Assembly (NCBI GenBank): GCA_030430075.1
Contig: JAUIGN010000057.1
Location: 1 to 60,418, forward strand
Source: a bacterium
Lineage (GTDB): Bacteria; Planctomycetota; Planctomycetia; Pirellulales; Pirellulaceae
Length of the DNA stretch: 60,418 nucleotides
Reading direction: 5' to 3'
Below the pieces are notes generated by a model. That model was not told the origin of the DNA, did not search any database, and saw only the letters and a list, made by a program, of their open reading frames with translations. Each line of letters opens with the position of its first letter. The stretch's first letter is position 1. Both the position numbers and the translations under genes were made by a program. This document shows positions 18,111 through 26,953 of the stretch, piece after piece.

Positions 18111-19597
18111 GGACGCGTGGGCTGGGTGGGAACCTGGTGGTGGTACTGGTGGCATTCCGTGCAATTGCTCCTGGCAGGGCGAACGTTTTGGTCCGACGCG
18201 CTGTCCGCCCCATGGCAGTTTCGGCAGTTGTCGATTGACGGCATCAGGATGTTCGGTACGCCGTTCGTACGCAGCGCCACCGCCCCGGTTGGGTCGCCCT
18301 CGGTAGTCTCCGCTGCCGCCGCCCCGGGGTGACAGTCGACGCATTTCATGTGAAGGTGCCGATCGTGGCGAAAGTGGCTTTGCGGCATCCAGCGAGAAGG
18401 AATCCGAGGCGGCACAATGGCAAATGCTGCCGAGTTGCCACGGGATTGGCTTCCATCACTGGTGTCATCAGCGCTGAAATGGCATTTCAAACAGGCGTTG
18501 CTCGTCGCCCCCTTCTCGACCTCTGCCGGCTCCCCGAAGATCGCGTTCTCCAGAACCCGTAGTTCTGCGTTGACCCATTCCCATTCCGCTTTCGTCGGCG
18601 TCGGTTCTTTGTGCGGAAGCCGGCTGGGTGGACGGTCCGGCGAGGAACCTGCTGCCTGCAAGGACTGCGGGGCGTTGGCAATCAGCCGTTCGCGCATCAC
18701 GCTCCGTACGATCTCCGGGACTTCATGGGGCAAGCCTTGCACCACGTTGTCCGCGGCCGTTGCGGTCGCCAGGTCCAGCTTGCTGCTGAACCGAAGCGGA
18801 TGGCAGCTTTGACAATGTTGTTCGAAGACGATGGGCCGCATGTAATGTCCATCGGCATCCGGCTGGTGGCAGTCTTCACAGCCCAACGGTGTCGCCGGGC
18901 CGCCCGCTTCCCGGCGCAGCGCGGTTACCAGGGGGGATCGATGGCCCGCGTGGCTGAACTTCAGCGCCGCCTTGTCTCTCCAGTTGGCTGCGCCCGTTGC
19001 GCCTGTGGCGCCAGACCGAACGAGGGTTGCGATCCTCTCCAGCGTTTGCACCTTCGCCTCCACCCCGGCCGTGGTTGGAGGGGCATTGGTGTCGCCGTCG
19101 AGCGACCAACTTCGCAGCAGGGCAAATTGGGGGTGGCTCTCGAACGGTCGATGGCACCGAACGCAGGACCGATCCGCGTCGCGCGTCAAGCGAACCGTCC
19201 CCTGATGTTCCTGGTGGCAAGCGACACAATCGGGAACACCCTTCGCCAACGCCGACGCGTGGTGGTCCGACTTGTCCTGCGCATGGCACTGCTGGCAGTC
19301 TTCATCGCGAACGGAGCGCGCCGAGGAATCGGCGCTGGCCAACCGGACGAGCGGTTGCCACGGCGTGCGGTGACATTCCTGGCAGTCGTCTTGAAAGTGT
19401 TGATGGCTCTCAGCCACGGGTCCGGCCAGAAATACCGTATGGTCGCCACGGGCGAAGAAAAATCCGACCAACAAGGCGGGCAGCAACCCACCGGCGAGGG
19501 TGAACCAACGGCGGCGGCGGTGCAACGGATTGGGAAATCGCTCCAGCCGCAGCTCCAGCCGCTCCGCTACCGTTTGGTTGGTTCGTTGGTCAGGCAT
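18107..19597 (-). CDS. Membrane-anchored decahaem c-type cytochrome
   Basis: 496 residues. An N-terminal basic segment and one membrane helix (WFTLAGGLLPALLVGFFFA) act as an uncleaved anchor. Ten CxxCH motifs follow: CQECH, CQQCH, CVACH, CVRCH, CEDCH, CQSCH, CLKCH, CVDCH, CRNCH, CTECH. Four lie in the first 170 residues, two near the middle and four in the C-terminal third, consistent with two or three haem clusters along an electron wire. It is the first gene of a minus-strand operon with two pentahaem cytochromes; the next gene overlaps by 4 bp. It probably passes electrons between the membrane quinol pool and the periplasmic partners (inference). No oxidoreductase catalytic subunit is encoded nearby. 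Confidence 0.88.
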   Translation of the reverse strand: MPDQRTNQTVAERLELRLERFPNPLHRRRRWFTLAGGLLPALLVGFFFARGDHTVFLAGPVAESHQHFQDDCQECHRTPWQPLVRLASADSSARSVRDEDCQQCHAQDKSDHHASALAKGVPDCVACHQEHQGTVRLTRDADRSCVRCHRPFESHPQFALLRSWSLDGDTNAPPTTAGVEAKVQTLERIATLVRSGATGATGAANWRDKAALKFSHAGHRSPLVTALRREAGGPATPLGCEDCHQPDADGHYMRPIVFEQHCQSCHPLRFSSKLDLATATAADNVVQGLPHEVPEIVRSVMRERLIANAPQSLQAAGSSPDRPPSRLPHKEPTPTKAEWEWVNAELRVLENAIFGEPAEVEKGATSNACLKCHFSADDTSDGSQSRGNSAAFAIVPPRIPSRWMPQSHFRHDRHLHMKCVDCHPGAAAAETTEGDPTGAVALRTNGVPNILMPSIDNCRNCHGADSASDQNVRPARSNCTECHQYHHQVPTQPTRP

Positions 19598-19712
19598 CAG
19601 CCAGTCTGCCGTCGGACGGTCAGGAAGAGAGTATCAGGAAGGTGGGAGCACCGAGTTGGCTCCCGCCGGTCGCTCCCGGCGAATCGAAGCGTCGTTCATC
19701 CGTCTTTTCGTA

Positions 19713-19858
19713 GGTCATGCTGTGCATGACGTCATTCGGTCTGGCATAAGGCAAGAACGTGTCGTCAAGGACTTCCGCAGTTCCGAACCGCTGAATTGAT
19801 GAAAGTAGTTCGTGACGCATTCCCAGGTCTGCGTTATGCGAAGCATATCACAAGTCGT
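19713..19858 (+). repeat. Dispersed repeat family B, copy 2 (best preserved)
   Basis: Starts GTAGGTCATGCTGTGCATGAC, a 7-bp stem with a TGT loop, and runs to GCGTTATGCGAAGCATATCAC. It shares blocks with 806-925 and its head with 14618 and 58684. The stretch 19598-20102 otherwise holds no gene. Confidence 0.7.
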
Positions 19859-20037
19859 CCCAATGGAATGGACGAATCCCCCGTTCGCGAGGCCGATTCT
19901 ATGGTGAACCGGCGCGATGCGGCAAGCGAGGAATGCCGGTTCGTGCGGCGCGCCCACGCGTTGTGGGCGCGGCCATTTGAGTTTGACATCGCGCGATGCG
20001 GCAGAAGTGCGATTCGGTGCCGACCCCGTCGACAGAT

Positions 20038-20045
20038 GATACAAT
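20038..20045 (+). promoter_or_regulatory. Candidate -10 region (GATACAAT)
   Basis: The sequence TGATACAATCG lies about 57 bp before the ATG at 20103. No good -35 hexamer is seen at 17 bp. This is a weak call. Confidence 0.25.
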
Positions 20046-20102
20046 CGCTGTCAGACCAGCGAAGCAAAGGGAACGATCGATCATCAACTTCCCGGACGGA
20101 CC

Positions 20103-20924
20103 ATGGCAAAGAAGAAGAAGGCGGCGGTCAGGAAGCAGCCTCCGATCAAGAGTTTTTCTGCCGTCATTCGAGATTGTGCGCCGGAGGTGCGGGCAACGGC
20201 CCGGGCGCTGCGCGATCTTGTCCTCCTGGAATTGCCCGACGCTGCCGAGCGATTCTCAGGTGGGCGCCGTCCACTGGCCATGTACCGAACGGTGGCCGAT
20301 GTTTGCTGGATCCAGCCGCAGAAAGCTCACTGTAACCTTTATTTCACGCGTGGCACGGAGTTGACGGACCCCGAGGCCCACCTGCAGGGCACCAGCGACC
20401 GCTTTCGCTATGCGAAACTTCGGACGGTTGCTGACCTGGACCAGTTGCCGTTGCGCGGGTGGTTGCATGAGTCGGTCGCGCTCAATGCGGCAACAACCAA
20501 GGGTGGCATGACGTTTCAGGAGGTGCTGGCGGTCATGCAGCGGGTTTGCCTGGCACTGCCCCACACCAAGGAGACGCTGACTTGGGGGATTCCCCATTTC
20601 CGTGTCGGCGAGAAGATCTTTTGCGGCTGTTCCGAAGACAAGGGGAGTCCGCGGATCGGGTTGAAGATGGAGACATTTCATGCGGAAGTCATGATGAAAC
20701 TCCCCGGCATCGAGAAGGCGCCGTATAGCCGCAAGGGTGACGGTTGGGTGTCGATCGACCCCCGCCGCTTTGACGACTGGGACGAAATCGAGAAGTTGCT
20801 CGTCGGTAGCTATCGATTAATCGCCCCCAAACGGACGGTTGCGCTTCTGGATGCGGGGCATCAAGGGGGGCGAAAACGGGCCAGTCCTTCCCGGGCCGGC
20901 AAGTCATCTCCACGTTCACGTTGA
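20103..20924 (+). CDS. DUF1801 (YdhG-like) - MmcQ/YjbR two-domain fusion protein
   Basis: 273 residues. A lysine-rich start is followed by a DUF1801/YdhG-type domain at about 20-125 (VIRDCAPEVRATARALRDLVLLELP, YFTRGTELTDPEAHLQGTSDRFRYAKL). An MmcQ/YjbR domain follows at about 135-250 (ALPHTKETLTWGIPHFRVGEKIF, WVSIDPRRFDDWDEIEKLLVGSYRLIAPKR). The C-terminus is basic. Both families share a small fold found in DNA-binding-like proteins and are usually encoded separately, so the fusion is the notable point. It has no signal peptide and is cytoplasmic. Biochemical function is unknown. The next gene (DUF2071) is co-oriented 78 bp downstream. Confidence 0.75.
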   Translation: MAKKKKAAVRKQPPIKSFSAVIRDCAPEVRATARALRDLVLLELPDAAERFSGGRRPLAMYRTVADVCWIQPQKAHCNLYFTRGTELTDPEAHLQGTSDRFRYAKLRTVADLDQLPLRGWLHESVALNAATTKGGMTFQEVLAVMQRVCLALPHTKETLTWGIPHFRVGEKIFCGCSEDKGSPRIGLKMETFHAEVMMKLPGIEKAPYSRKGDGWVSIDPRRFDDWDEIEKLLVGSYRLIAPKRTVALLDAGHQGGRKRASPSRAGKSSPRSR

Positions 20925-21002
20925 GGTTGTGTCGGCAGACGACGGCTGGTGTGACCGCATCCCGCAGGGTGCAACGTCAGATTTCCCAAGCAAGACAGCC
21001 TG

Positions 21003-21719
21003 ATGATCGATCGAGTTGGACCGACACAGCGTCCGAATCAAAAGGTACGCGGTTATCAACAGTGGCGCTCGCTGTTGTTCATGCATTGGGCCGTTCCGGC
21101 TGCCGACCTGCGCCGGTTGGTCCCCGCGTCGTTGGAGCTTGACCTGTACGACGGTGTGGCCTACATCGGGGTTGTGCCCTTTGCAATGCAGGGCGTACGG
21201 CCTGCCTGGTGCCCCGCGTCGCTGGCATTCGAGTTTCTCGAAACGAACGTCCGGACCTATGTCACGCATGGCGACCAGCCGGGTGTCTACTTCTTGTCAT
21301 TGGAAGCCGCATCGACGCTCGCCGTCTGGGCGGCCCGGCGGTTTTGGGCGTTACCGTATTACTATGCGCGTATGCAGATGGAACGCCACGGCGACGAAGT
21401 TACTTACGAGTCAGCACGTCGCAGATCCAAAGCGACGCATCGCGTTCGCTACCGGATTGGCGATACCGTGCCGGCATCGCAGCCCGGCACCTTGCAGTTC
21501 TTCTTCCTCGAACGTTACTTGCTCTTCGTAGAACGGCACGGTCAACTCTATACGGGGCAGGTTCACCACACGCCCTACCCGGCACGGCGGGCCGAGGTGT
21601 TGGAAATCAGAGACCGCCTGTTGCCTGCCGCCGGGATCGCCGGATGCGACGGTCCGCCGGCGTTTGCGCATTACTCGGAAGGCGTCGACGTCGAAGTGTT
21701 TGCCTTGCAGAAAAATTGA
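21003..21719 (+). CDS. DUF2071 / YqjF-family protein
   Basis: 238 residues with the family landmarks: WRSLLFMHWAVPAADLRRLVPASLELDLYDGVAYIGVVPF near the N-terminus, ETNVRTYV, GVYFLSLEA, LPYYYARM in the middle, and FFLERYLLF...GQVHHTPYPARRAEV towards the end. YqjF/DUF2071 proteins are cytosolic, of acetoacetate-decarboxylase-like fold and unknown substrate. It follows the DUF1801-YjbR gene on the same strand, so a small transcription unit is plausible. The 3' end abuts repeat family A. Confidence 0.82.
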   Translation: MIDRVGPTQRPNQKVRGYQQWRSLLFMHWAVPAADLRRLVPASLELDLYDGVAYIGVVPFAMQGVRPAWCPASLAFEFLETNVRTYVTHGDQPGVYFLSLEAASTLAVWAARRFWALPYYYARMQMERHGDEVTYESARRRSKATHRVRYRIGDTVPASQPGTLQFFFLERYLLFVERHGQLYTGQVHHTPYPARRAEVLEIRDRLLPAAGIAGCDGPPAFAHYSEGVDVEVFALQKN

Positions 21720-21724
21720 GCCCG

Positions 21725-21885
21725 TCATCAGCCGTTGGGCGTTCGTCCAGGCTGCGTTGAAAGCAGAGTCAATCGGACGCCAACGCGTTCCGGCTGATAT
21801 CTGCAGCGCTTTGGGCAAGTTCACCACAAACGATTGCGACACAGCGACTTGCACTGAACGGCCGTGCATTCATGAACCATCCGAG
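21725..21885 (+). repeat. Dispersed repeat family A, copy 3
   Basis: Starts TCATCAGCCGTTGGGCGTT, includes CCAACGCGTTCCGGCTGAT and AAGTTCACCACAAACGATTG, and ends CATTCATGAACCATCCGAG. It fills the space between convergent genes exactly to the beta-helix stop. Confidence 0.85.
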
Positions 21886-24800
21886 CTATGGCTTCAAGTC
21901 GGCCAATTCCTCCAGCAGTTGATCCAGCCCGGTAGCTCCCGAAACAAGTTCCGGCAGCGCTTCGGTTACCAGCAAATCGACGGCGTGGCTGGCGGGCGGA
22001 TGTCCGTCGGCGGGTGGGGTGGCCAATGGTCCGCGGGTGGCGTCGGTCGTCTCGCTTGCCGCGGCGGGCGGCGCGGCATTCTCGTCACCGGCGAGCGACA
22101 GAGTTTGTTCTGCGAGGGCGACGGTCGCGGCGGCCGCCAGTTTCCCGTCGACTTGCAGCCGTTCGTCGCCGGCGCCCACATCCGTGTTCATCTGGCCATT
22201 GACGTAGTTGATCTGCGTGAGAATGTCGCCGACGGGCGTGAGCAGCCCGTCTCCATTGACGTCATAGTAGAAAGCTGGTGAATCATGGAACGCCGGCAGC
22301 CGGCCTTGCGGGTCGATGACGCTGAGCCGATTCAGCTCGTTGACCAGCGACAAGATGTCCCCCACGGGGTCGGCCGTGATGCCGTTGTTGTTGACATCGT
22401 GAGGGTCGGCCGGATTCTGCCACGGTGCGGCGGTCGTACTTTCCTGCGGGGACGCGATGGGACTCGAGTTGCCTGCCGGGCCCCCTTCGGCCTCACCGGC
22501 TTCGGGCGCGTCCAGCAGAGCGCCCGGTGCGATTTCCGCGCTAAGGGAGAACTCGGAAGTATTCCCGTTGGCATCGGTCGCGGTCGCCACGATGAGGTCT
22601 CCCACGAGAACGCTGCCGGCGGCGAGCGTGGCAAGTTTGTTACCCAAGGCATCGCCTGCCGAGTAGACGTCGCTGCCAATCAACGTGCGCCCTTCCGCGC
22701 CGCTCGCGTCAGCCACAAAGAATTCAATCACGAGGTCGTATGCCGAATCAGTCGTCGTCGACGGGACGGAGTAATCGACAAGGAGGTTGCCGTCCAAGGT
22801 GGCCGAGTTAAGCACGGGGAAGTTCTGCAGATTGTTCGTGCCCGTGTCGGTGTCCTCGTTGCCGGCGCCGGCATCGTTCGGTGTGGCACCGTCGCCGCTC
22901 AAATCGATTCCCAGGCCGCCGTTGTTGAAGAGTGAATTGCCTCGAATCGTGGTCCCGGTCCCCGGCCCCAGCACGAGGATCCCATGGCTGGTGTTGCGGG
23001 CGACCACATTCCCGGCTCCCACCGTGGTGCCGCCAATCAGCGTGCCGCCCGCGTTGTCGATCCGGATGCCCTGGCCGGTGTTGCCCAGCGCGGACATCCC
23101 GTCAATTTGAGTTCCCACGAGATTGCCTTGAATCTGATTACCGGTTGCGGTCGCACCGTTGATGCGAATGCCCACAAAGCCGTTCCCGGAAATCAGGTTT
23201 CCGGCACCCGGTTCGTCGCCACCAATGACATTCCCGGGCGACGTCAGCAACACGCCGGTACTGGAGTTGCCTAAATCCAGCGTGCCGCTGATGTCGCTAC
23301 CGATTGCATTTCCCTGAATCAGATTGTCAATCGCCGTGGCGCCGGAGATGCTGATGCCGAAGAGGTCATTCCCGGAAATCAAGTTCCCTTCGCCGCTCGC
23401 CGTGCCGCCGACCGTGTTCGAATGGGCGTCGATGATGGCCACACCACTCCCCCCGTTCCCCAGATCGGCCGTGCCGTTCAAGTCCGTGCCAATCAGGTTC
23501 CCTGCCACGGTGTTGAGGCGCGTGCCATCGTCGGAGATCTGCACGCCGTTGCCCAGGTTGCCGGAGATCACATTTCCGGCTCCGGTCGCCGCGCCGCCGA
23601 TCGTATTCTGGCGAGCTCCTTCGGCAACGCGAACTCCGACCTTAGCGTTGCCGATTGCCGCGTCGCCACTGGCATTGACACCGATCATATTGCCTTGGAT
23701 TGTGTTCCCCACCACGCCGGCGCCGGTCAGCAGGACACCGTGGTTCAGGTTGCCGGAGATCACATTTCCTTCACCCGGCTCGACGCCCCCGATCTGCGTG
23801 TTCTGCGTATTGGCCAACTGGATTCCCGTATCGCGATTCGGGATGGCCTCCGAGCCGCTGATATCCGTTCCGATGTAGTTGCCCTGGATGACATTGCCAG
23901 CGGCCAGGAACGTGGAAATTCGGATCCCGAAGAGCTCGTTTCCAGAGATGACATTCCGTTCGGCCGCCGTGCTGCCACCAATCTGGTTGCCCGGCGCCTT
24001 CCAGATCAAAATGCCGGTATTCGAATTGCCGACATTCTGCGTACCGGTGGCATCGGTGCCGATCAGGTTGCCGAACAACATGTTGCCGGTGGCGCCGGTG
24101 TTAAGAATGGCGACGCCGGCCGACACGTTGCCGGAGATCACGTTCCCTGCGCCTGCGACCGTACCGCCGACCGTGTTACCCGGCGCTTCGCGGAGGACGA
24201 GGCCAAAGAGCCGGTTGCCGACCGCGGCCGTGCCGAGCGAATTCGTGCCGATGTGGTTCCCTTCAATCGAATTGCCGGTGGCGTCGGCGCCGAAGATGAA
24301 CACGCCGTGCTTGCGGTTTCCGGAAATGGTGTTTCCGGCGCTATCGGCCGACCCACCGAGGAGATTGTTCGGGGCGTTGAACAGGTTGATGCCCGACTGG
24401 TTGTTGGGGAGTTCCGCGCCGCCCGTGATATCCGTGCCAATCAGGTTGCCCTGGATGGTGTTTAGCGTCGCCCCGGTGCCGCTTACGGAAACGCCGTTGC
24501 CGCTGTTGCCGGAGATCACATTGCCGTCGTCGGGGAGGCCGACGATGTTCTCTGCCGCCCCATCGATCACCACGCCGTTAGCCCTGTTGCCGCGGTCCAA
24601 CAAGCCGGTGATGTCCGTCCCGATCAGGTTGCCGACCAGGCTGTTATGGGTCGTGTCGGCGCCGAGGATCGCGACACCGGCCGAGATGTTTCCGGAGATC
24701 ACATTGCCCGATCCGCCGATCATGTTCCCGTTGGCACCCAGGTCGATGCGAACCCCGGCGCCGTCATTGCCCAGCGGGACAACGCCGTTGGCACCCAGCC

Positions 24801-26613
24801 CCAGGATGTTGCTTTGGACCGTATTGTTGGTCGACCCGGACCGTGTGATGTAGATGCCGTGGGCCGTATTCCCCGAAATCACATTCGCTTCATTGGCGGT
24901 CGGCCCGCCAATCAGGTTGCCCGGCGAATTGAAGACGAGCACGCCGTGCGAGGCGTTCCCCAGATCCGTCGTACCCAAGGGATCCGTACCGATCATGTTG
25001 GCCTGGATGGTGTTGCCGCCCCCGGTTGCCAGCAAAATTCCGTTCTTGGCAAAATTGTTGATGGCCAGTCCCAGCACGCTGCTGCTGCCGGAGTTGATGG
25101 TGAGACCGCTGGCGCTACTGCCGGCGCTCGAGCCGTCAATTTCGATAAGGGGCGTGCCGGCGTAGCCCGGCTGGGAGCGACCATCGATGACGACGGGGTC
25201 ATTGATGGGCGGCAGCGGGTTGGCCGGCGTCAACGTATGAGGGCCGTCTCCGGCAATCGCGAAGGTGATGTTGTCGGGCGTCGCCGAAACGTTGGCGGTT
25301 GCGTTCGCCTGTTGGATCGCCGCCCGCAGCGTGCACTCGGGAACATCGTCCACCATGTTTCCAGTGGAGCAGACGCCGTCATTGACGTCATTGTCGCCGC
25401 CGTTGCCAGTCGAATTGACCACGAAACTACGACCGATGACCACGGCGTAGTCTTCCACTTCGCCATCCAGGGCCAGACCAGTCGGCCGCAGACTGCCTTC
25501 CGTGCTGACCCGCAAGCGGGCCTGGCTGACCCCGATCACGGCCTCCGGCGGCAGCTCGAAGTCAAGCGAATTGATGCCGCTGGTCAGGGTGATCGAAATG
25601 CCCCCGTTGATGTGCTCGCCCGGATGGTCAAACTGGTTATCGCCGTTGAGATCGAGCCAGGCGTCCAGCTTGCCGCCGAAGGGGGCGTCAATTTGGAGGT
25701 TCACCTGTTCGCCGGGCGTGAAACGGGGCGTATTGACGACGCCATCCTCGTCGTCCTGACCATCGTCGTCGTCACCGGTCGAGCCGGCATTGGGTTGACC
25801 GTCGGCGTCGCCGTCCACCGTCGCACCCAGACGCGGTGCTCCTTCGTACAGGAGGTGGCTCGGTCCGCCGCTGGCCGACAACGTCGCGTAATTACTGTCC
25901 GGCGCGTCACCAAAGTCCAGTTCGACTCCGCTCGGCAGTTCAATCAACAGGTCTGCCTGGCCAAAATCGACGACACCGGGATCGATGGGCGTATCACTGC
26001 CAAAGCGCAACACATGATGTTGCGGCAAGACGTCCGCCGGGTTGCCCACAAAATTTACCGCTCCTGGCGCTCGGGCCAGGAAAGGTACGCGGAGCAGGAA
26101 ATACTCGTCGGCACCCAACGTCTGCAGTCCGGCGACTGCACCGGCTTCGTTGATCAGGCCATCGACGGTGATGTCCCCCGTCAACACATTCTCGTACGGC
26201 AGATCATATTCGAGATCACTGGCGGCAATCAGCCCGGACTGGAATTCAATGTCCAGGTAGGCGGCGAACACGCCTTCTGCCGGGTCCACGTGGTCCTGGA
26301 CGTAGACATCGAGGTGGAATTCCTCGCCGACGGCCACCGTGGTGATTGGAGCGCCGTTGGTATCGGTGACCTCAAAACGGAGCACCACGTCGAAATCACC
26401 ATGTTCGCCCTCGGCCAGGTACTCGGGCGCCGCGGCCGGCGAGCTGGACGGCGCGTCACACGGGGGCGTTGCGCACGGGACGCCGGCCAGCGGATCGAAG
26501 AAGTCGGCATCACCGGCCAACAGGTTCCTGGTTTCCAATGCTTCGAGAAAGAGATGCCGCGCCGGATGTCGCCGCCTGGCAAGACCGAAGGAAGGGCGTT
26601 TTCGGTTGTGCAC
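21886..26613 (-). CDS. Giant secreted right-handed beta-helix protein with GEVED and dockerin-like domains
   Basis: About 1575 residues. I place the start at GTG 26613, eight bases after GAGGA and just before the planctomycete export signature 'FLEALETRNLLAGD'. The frame is open to 26967, but the extra 118 codons look non-coding and overlap the neighbouring dehydrogenase gene by 14 bp. Order of domains: a cohesin-like beta domain (about 40-200), GEVED (DFGDAPDSNYATL, DGDADGQPNAGSTGDDDDG), a CSLREA-like motif (CTLRAAIQQANA), roughly 15 beta-helix repeats of about 45 residues (GNVISGN...IQGNLIGTD...LGN...GV), a beta domain, and a C-terminal pair of EF-hand-like dockerin motifs (DVNNNGITADPVGDILSLVN, DVNGDGLLTPVGDILTQIN). 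It is extracellular, and probably adhesive or polysaccharide-associated. Confidence 0.82.
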   Translation of the reverse strand: MHNRKRPSFGLARRRHPARHLFLEALETRNLLAGDADFFDPLAGVPCATPPCDAPSSSPAAAPEYLAEGEHGDFDVVLRFEVTDTNGAPITTVAVGEEFHLDVYVQDHVDPAEGVFAAYLDIEFQSGLIAASDLEYDLPYENVLTGDITVDGLINEAGAVAGLQTLGADEYFLLRVPFLARAPGAVNFVGNPADVLPQHHVLRFGSDTPIDPGVVDFGQADLLIELPSGVELDFGDAPDSNYATLSASGGPSHLLYEGAPRLGATVDGDADGQPNAGSTGDDDDGQDDEDGVVNTPRFTPGEQVNLQIDAPFGGKLDAWLDLNGDNQFDHPGEHINGGISITLTSGINSLDFELPPEAVIGVSQARLRVSTEGSLRPTGLALDGEVEDYAVVIGRSFVVNSTGNGGDNDVNDGVCSTGNMVDDVPECTLRAAIQQANATANVSATPDNITFAIAGDGPHTLTPANPLPPINDPVVIDGRSQPGYAGTPLIEIDGSSAGSSASGLTINSGSSSVLGLAINNFAKNGILLATGGGNTIQANMIGTDPLGTTDLGNASHGVLVFNSPGNLIGGPTANEANVISGNTAHGIYITRSGSTNNTVQSNILGLGANGVVPLGNDGAGVRIDLGANGNMIGGSGNVISGNISAGVAILGADTTHNSLVGNLIGTDITGLLDRGNRANGVVIDGAAENIVGLPDDGNVISGNSGNGVSVSGTGATLNTIQGNLIGTDITGGAELPNNQSGINLFNAPNNLLGGSADSAGNTISGNRKHGVFIFGADATGNSIEGNHIGTNSLGTAAVGNRLFGLVLREAPGNTVGGTVAGAGNVISGNVSAGVAILNTGATGNMLFGNLIGTDATGTQNVGNSNTGILIWKAPGNQIGGSTAAERNVISGNELFGIRISTFLAAGNVIQGNYIGTDISGSEAIPNRDTGIQLANTQNTQIGGVEPGEGNVISGNLNHGVLLTGAGVVGNTIQGNMIGVNASGDAAIGNAKVGVRVAEGARQNTIGGAATGAGNVISGNLGNGVQISDDGTRLNTVAGNLIGTDLNGTADLGNGGSGVAIIDAHSNTVGGTASGEGNLISGNDLFGISISGATAIDNLIQGNAIGSDISGTLDLGNSSTGVLLTSPGNVIGGDEPGAGNLISGNGFVGIRINGATATGNQIQGNLVGTQIDGMSALGNTGQGIRIDNAGGTLIGGTTVGAGNVVARNTSHGILVLGPGTGTTIRGNSLFNNGGLGIDLSGDGATPNDAGAGNEDTDTGTNNLQNFPVLNSATLDGNLLVDYSVPSTTTDSAYDLVIEFFVADASGAEGRTLIGSDVYSAGDALGNKLATLAAGSVLVGDLIVATATDANGNTSEFSLSAEIAPGALLDAPEAGEAEGGPAGNSSPIASPQESTTAAPWQNPADPHDVNNNGITADPVGDILSLVNELNRLSVIDPQGRLPAFHDSPAFYYDVNGDGLLTPVGDILTQINYVNGQMNTDVGAGDERLQVDGKLAAAATVALAEQTLSLAGDENAAPPAAASETTDATRGPLATPPADGHPPASHAVDLLVTEALPELVSGATGLDQLLEELADLKP

Positions 26614-26953
26614 TACTAGGATCCTCGTTCTGAATGCGATCTTGATCTGTAATTCGTATTCACGATCGTCCGCTATCGTACGAGCTGATTGCCCAGCAGC
26701 TCTGCGAGCGGTTTTCCATCTCGAAGCTGCCCTGGCGGTACGAGGCGTACGGCAAGGCCAGCTCTCGTGGAGCAGCCAGCATGCCCACATTGTAGTGCTT
26801 GCTTGGAATTCCCACCACGGATGCGCAACCGCAACAAGCGGCAATGTTTGCGCTGTTTTACCAAAGCCGAACTCGCAGCCCGGACGCGTTTGCGACCGCA
26901 GCGGTCGAGCCGCCGGGGACGGCTCCGCGTGGTCGGAAACCCCAGATGGCCCG
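26614..26953. other. Intergenic spacer upstream of the beta-helix gene
   Basis: 340 bp lying between the dehydrogenase stop and the beta-helix start, both on the minus strand. It shows no gene, repeat-family copy or clear promoter that I can support. Confidence 0.4.

Noticed and set aside
18111..18344. 78-codon extension of the middle cytochrome
   Set aside because: It lies entirely within the end of the decahaem gene in another frame, and the ATGA overlap gives a better start.
24646..26619. 657-codon plus-strand ORF
   Set aside because: Antisense to the beta-helix gene; it lacks any recognisable domain.
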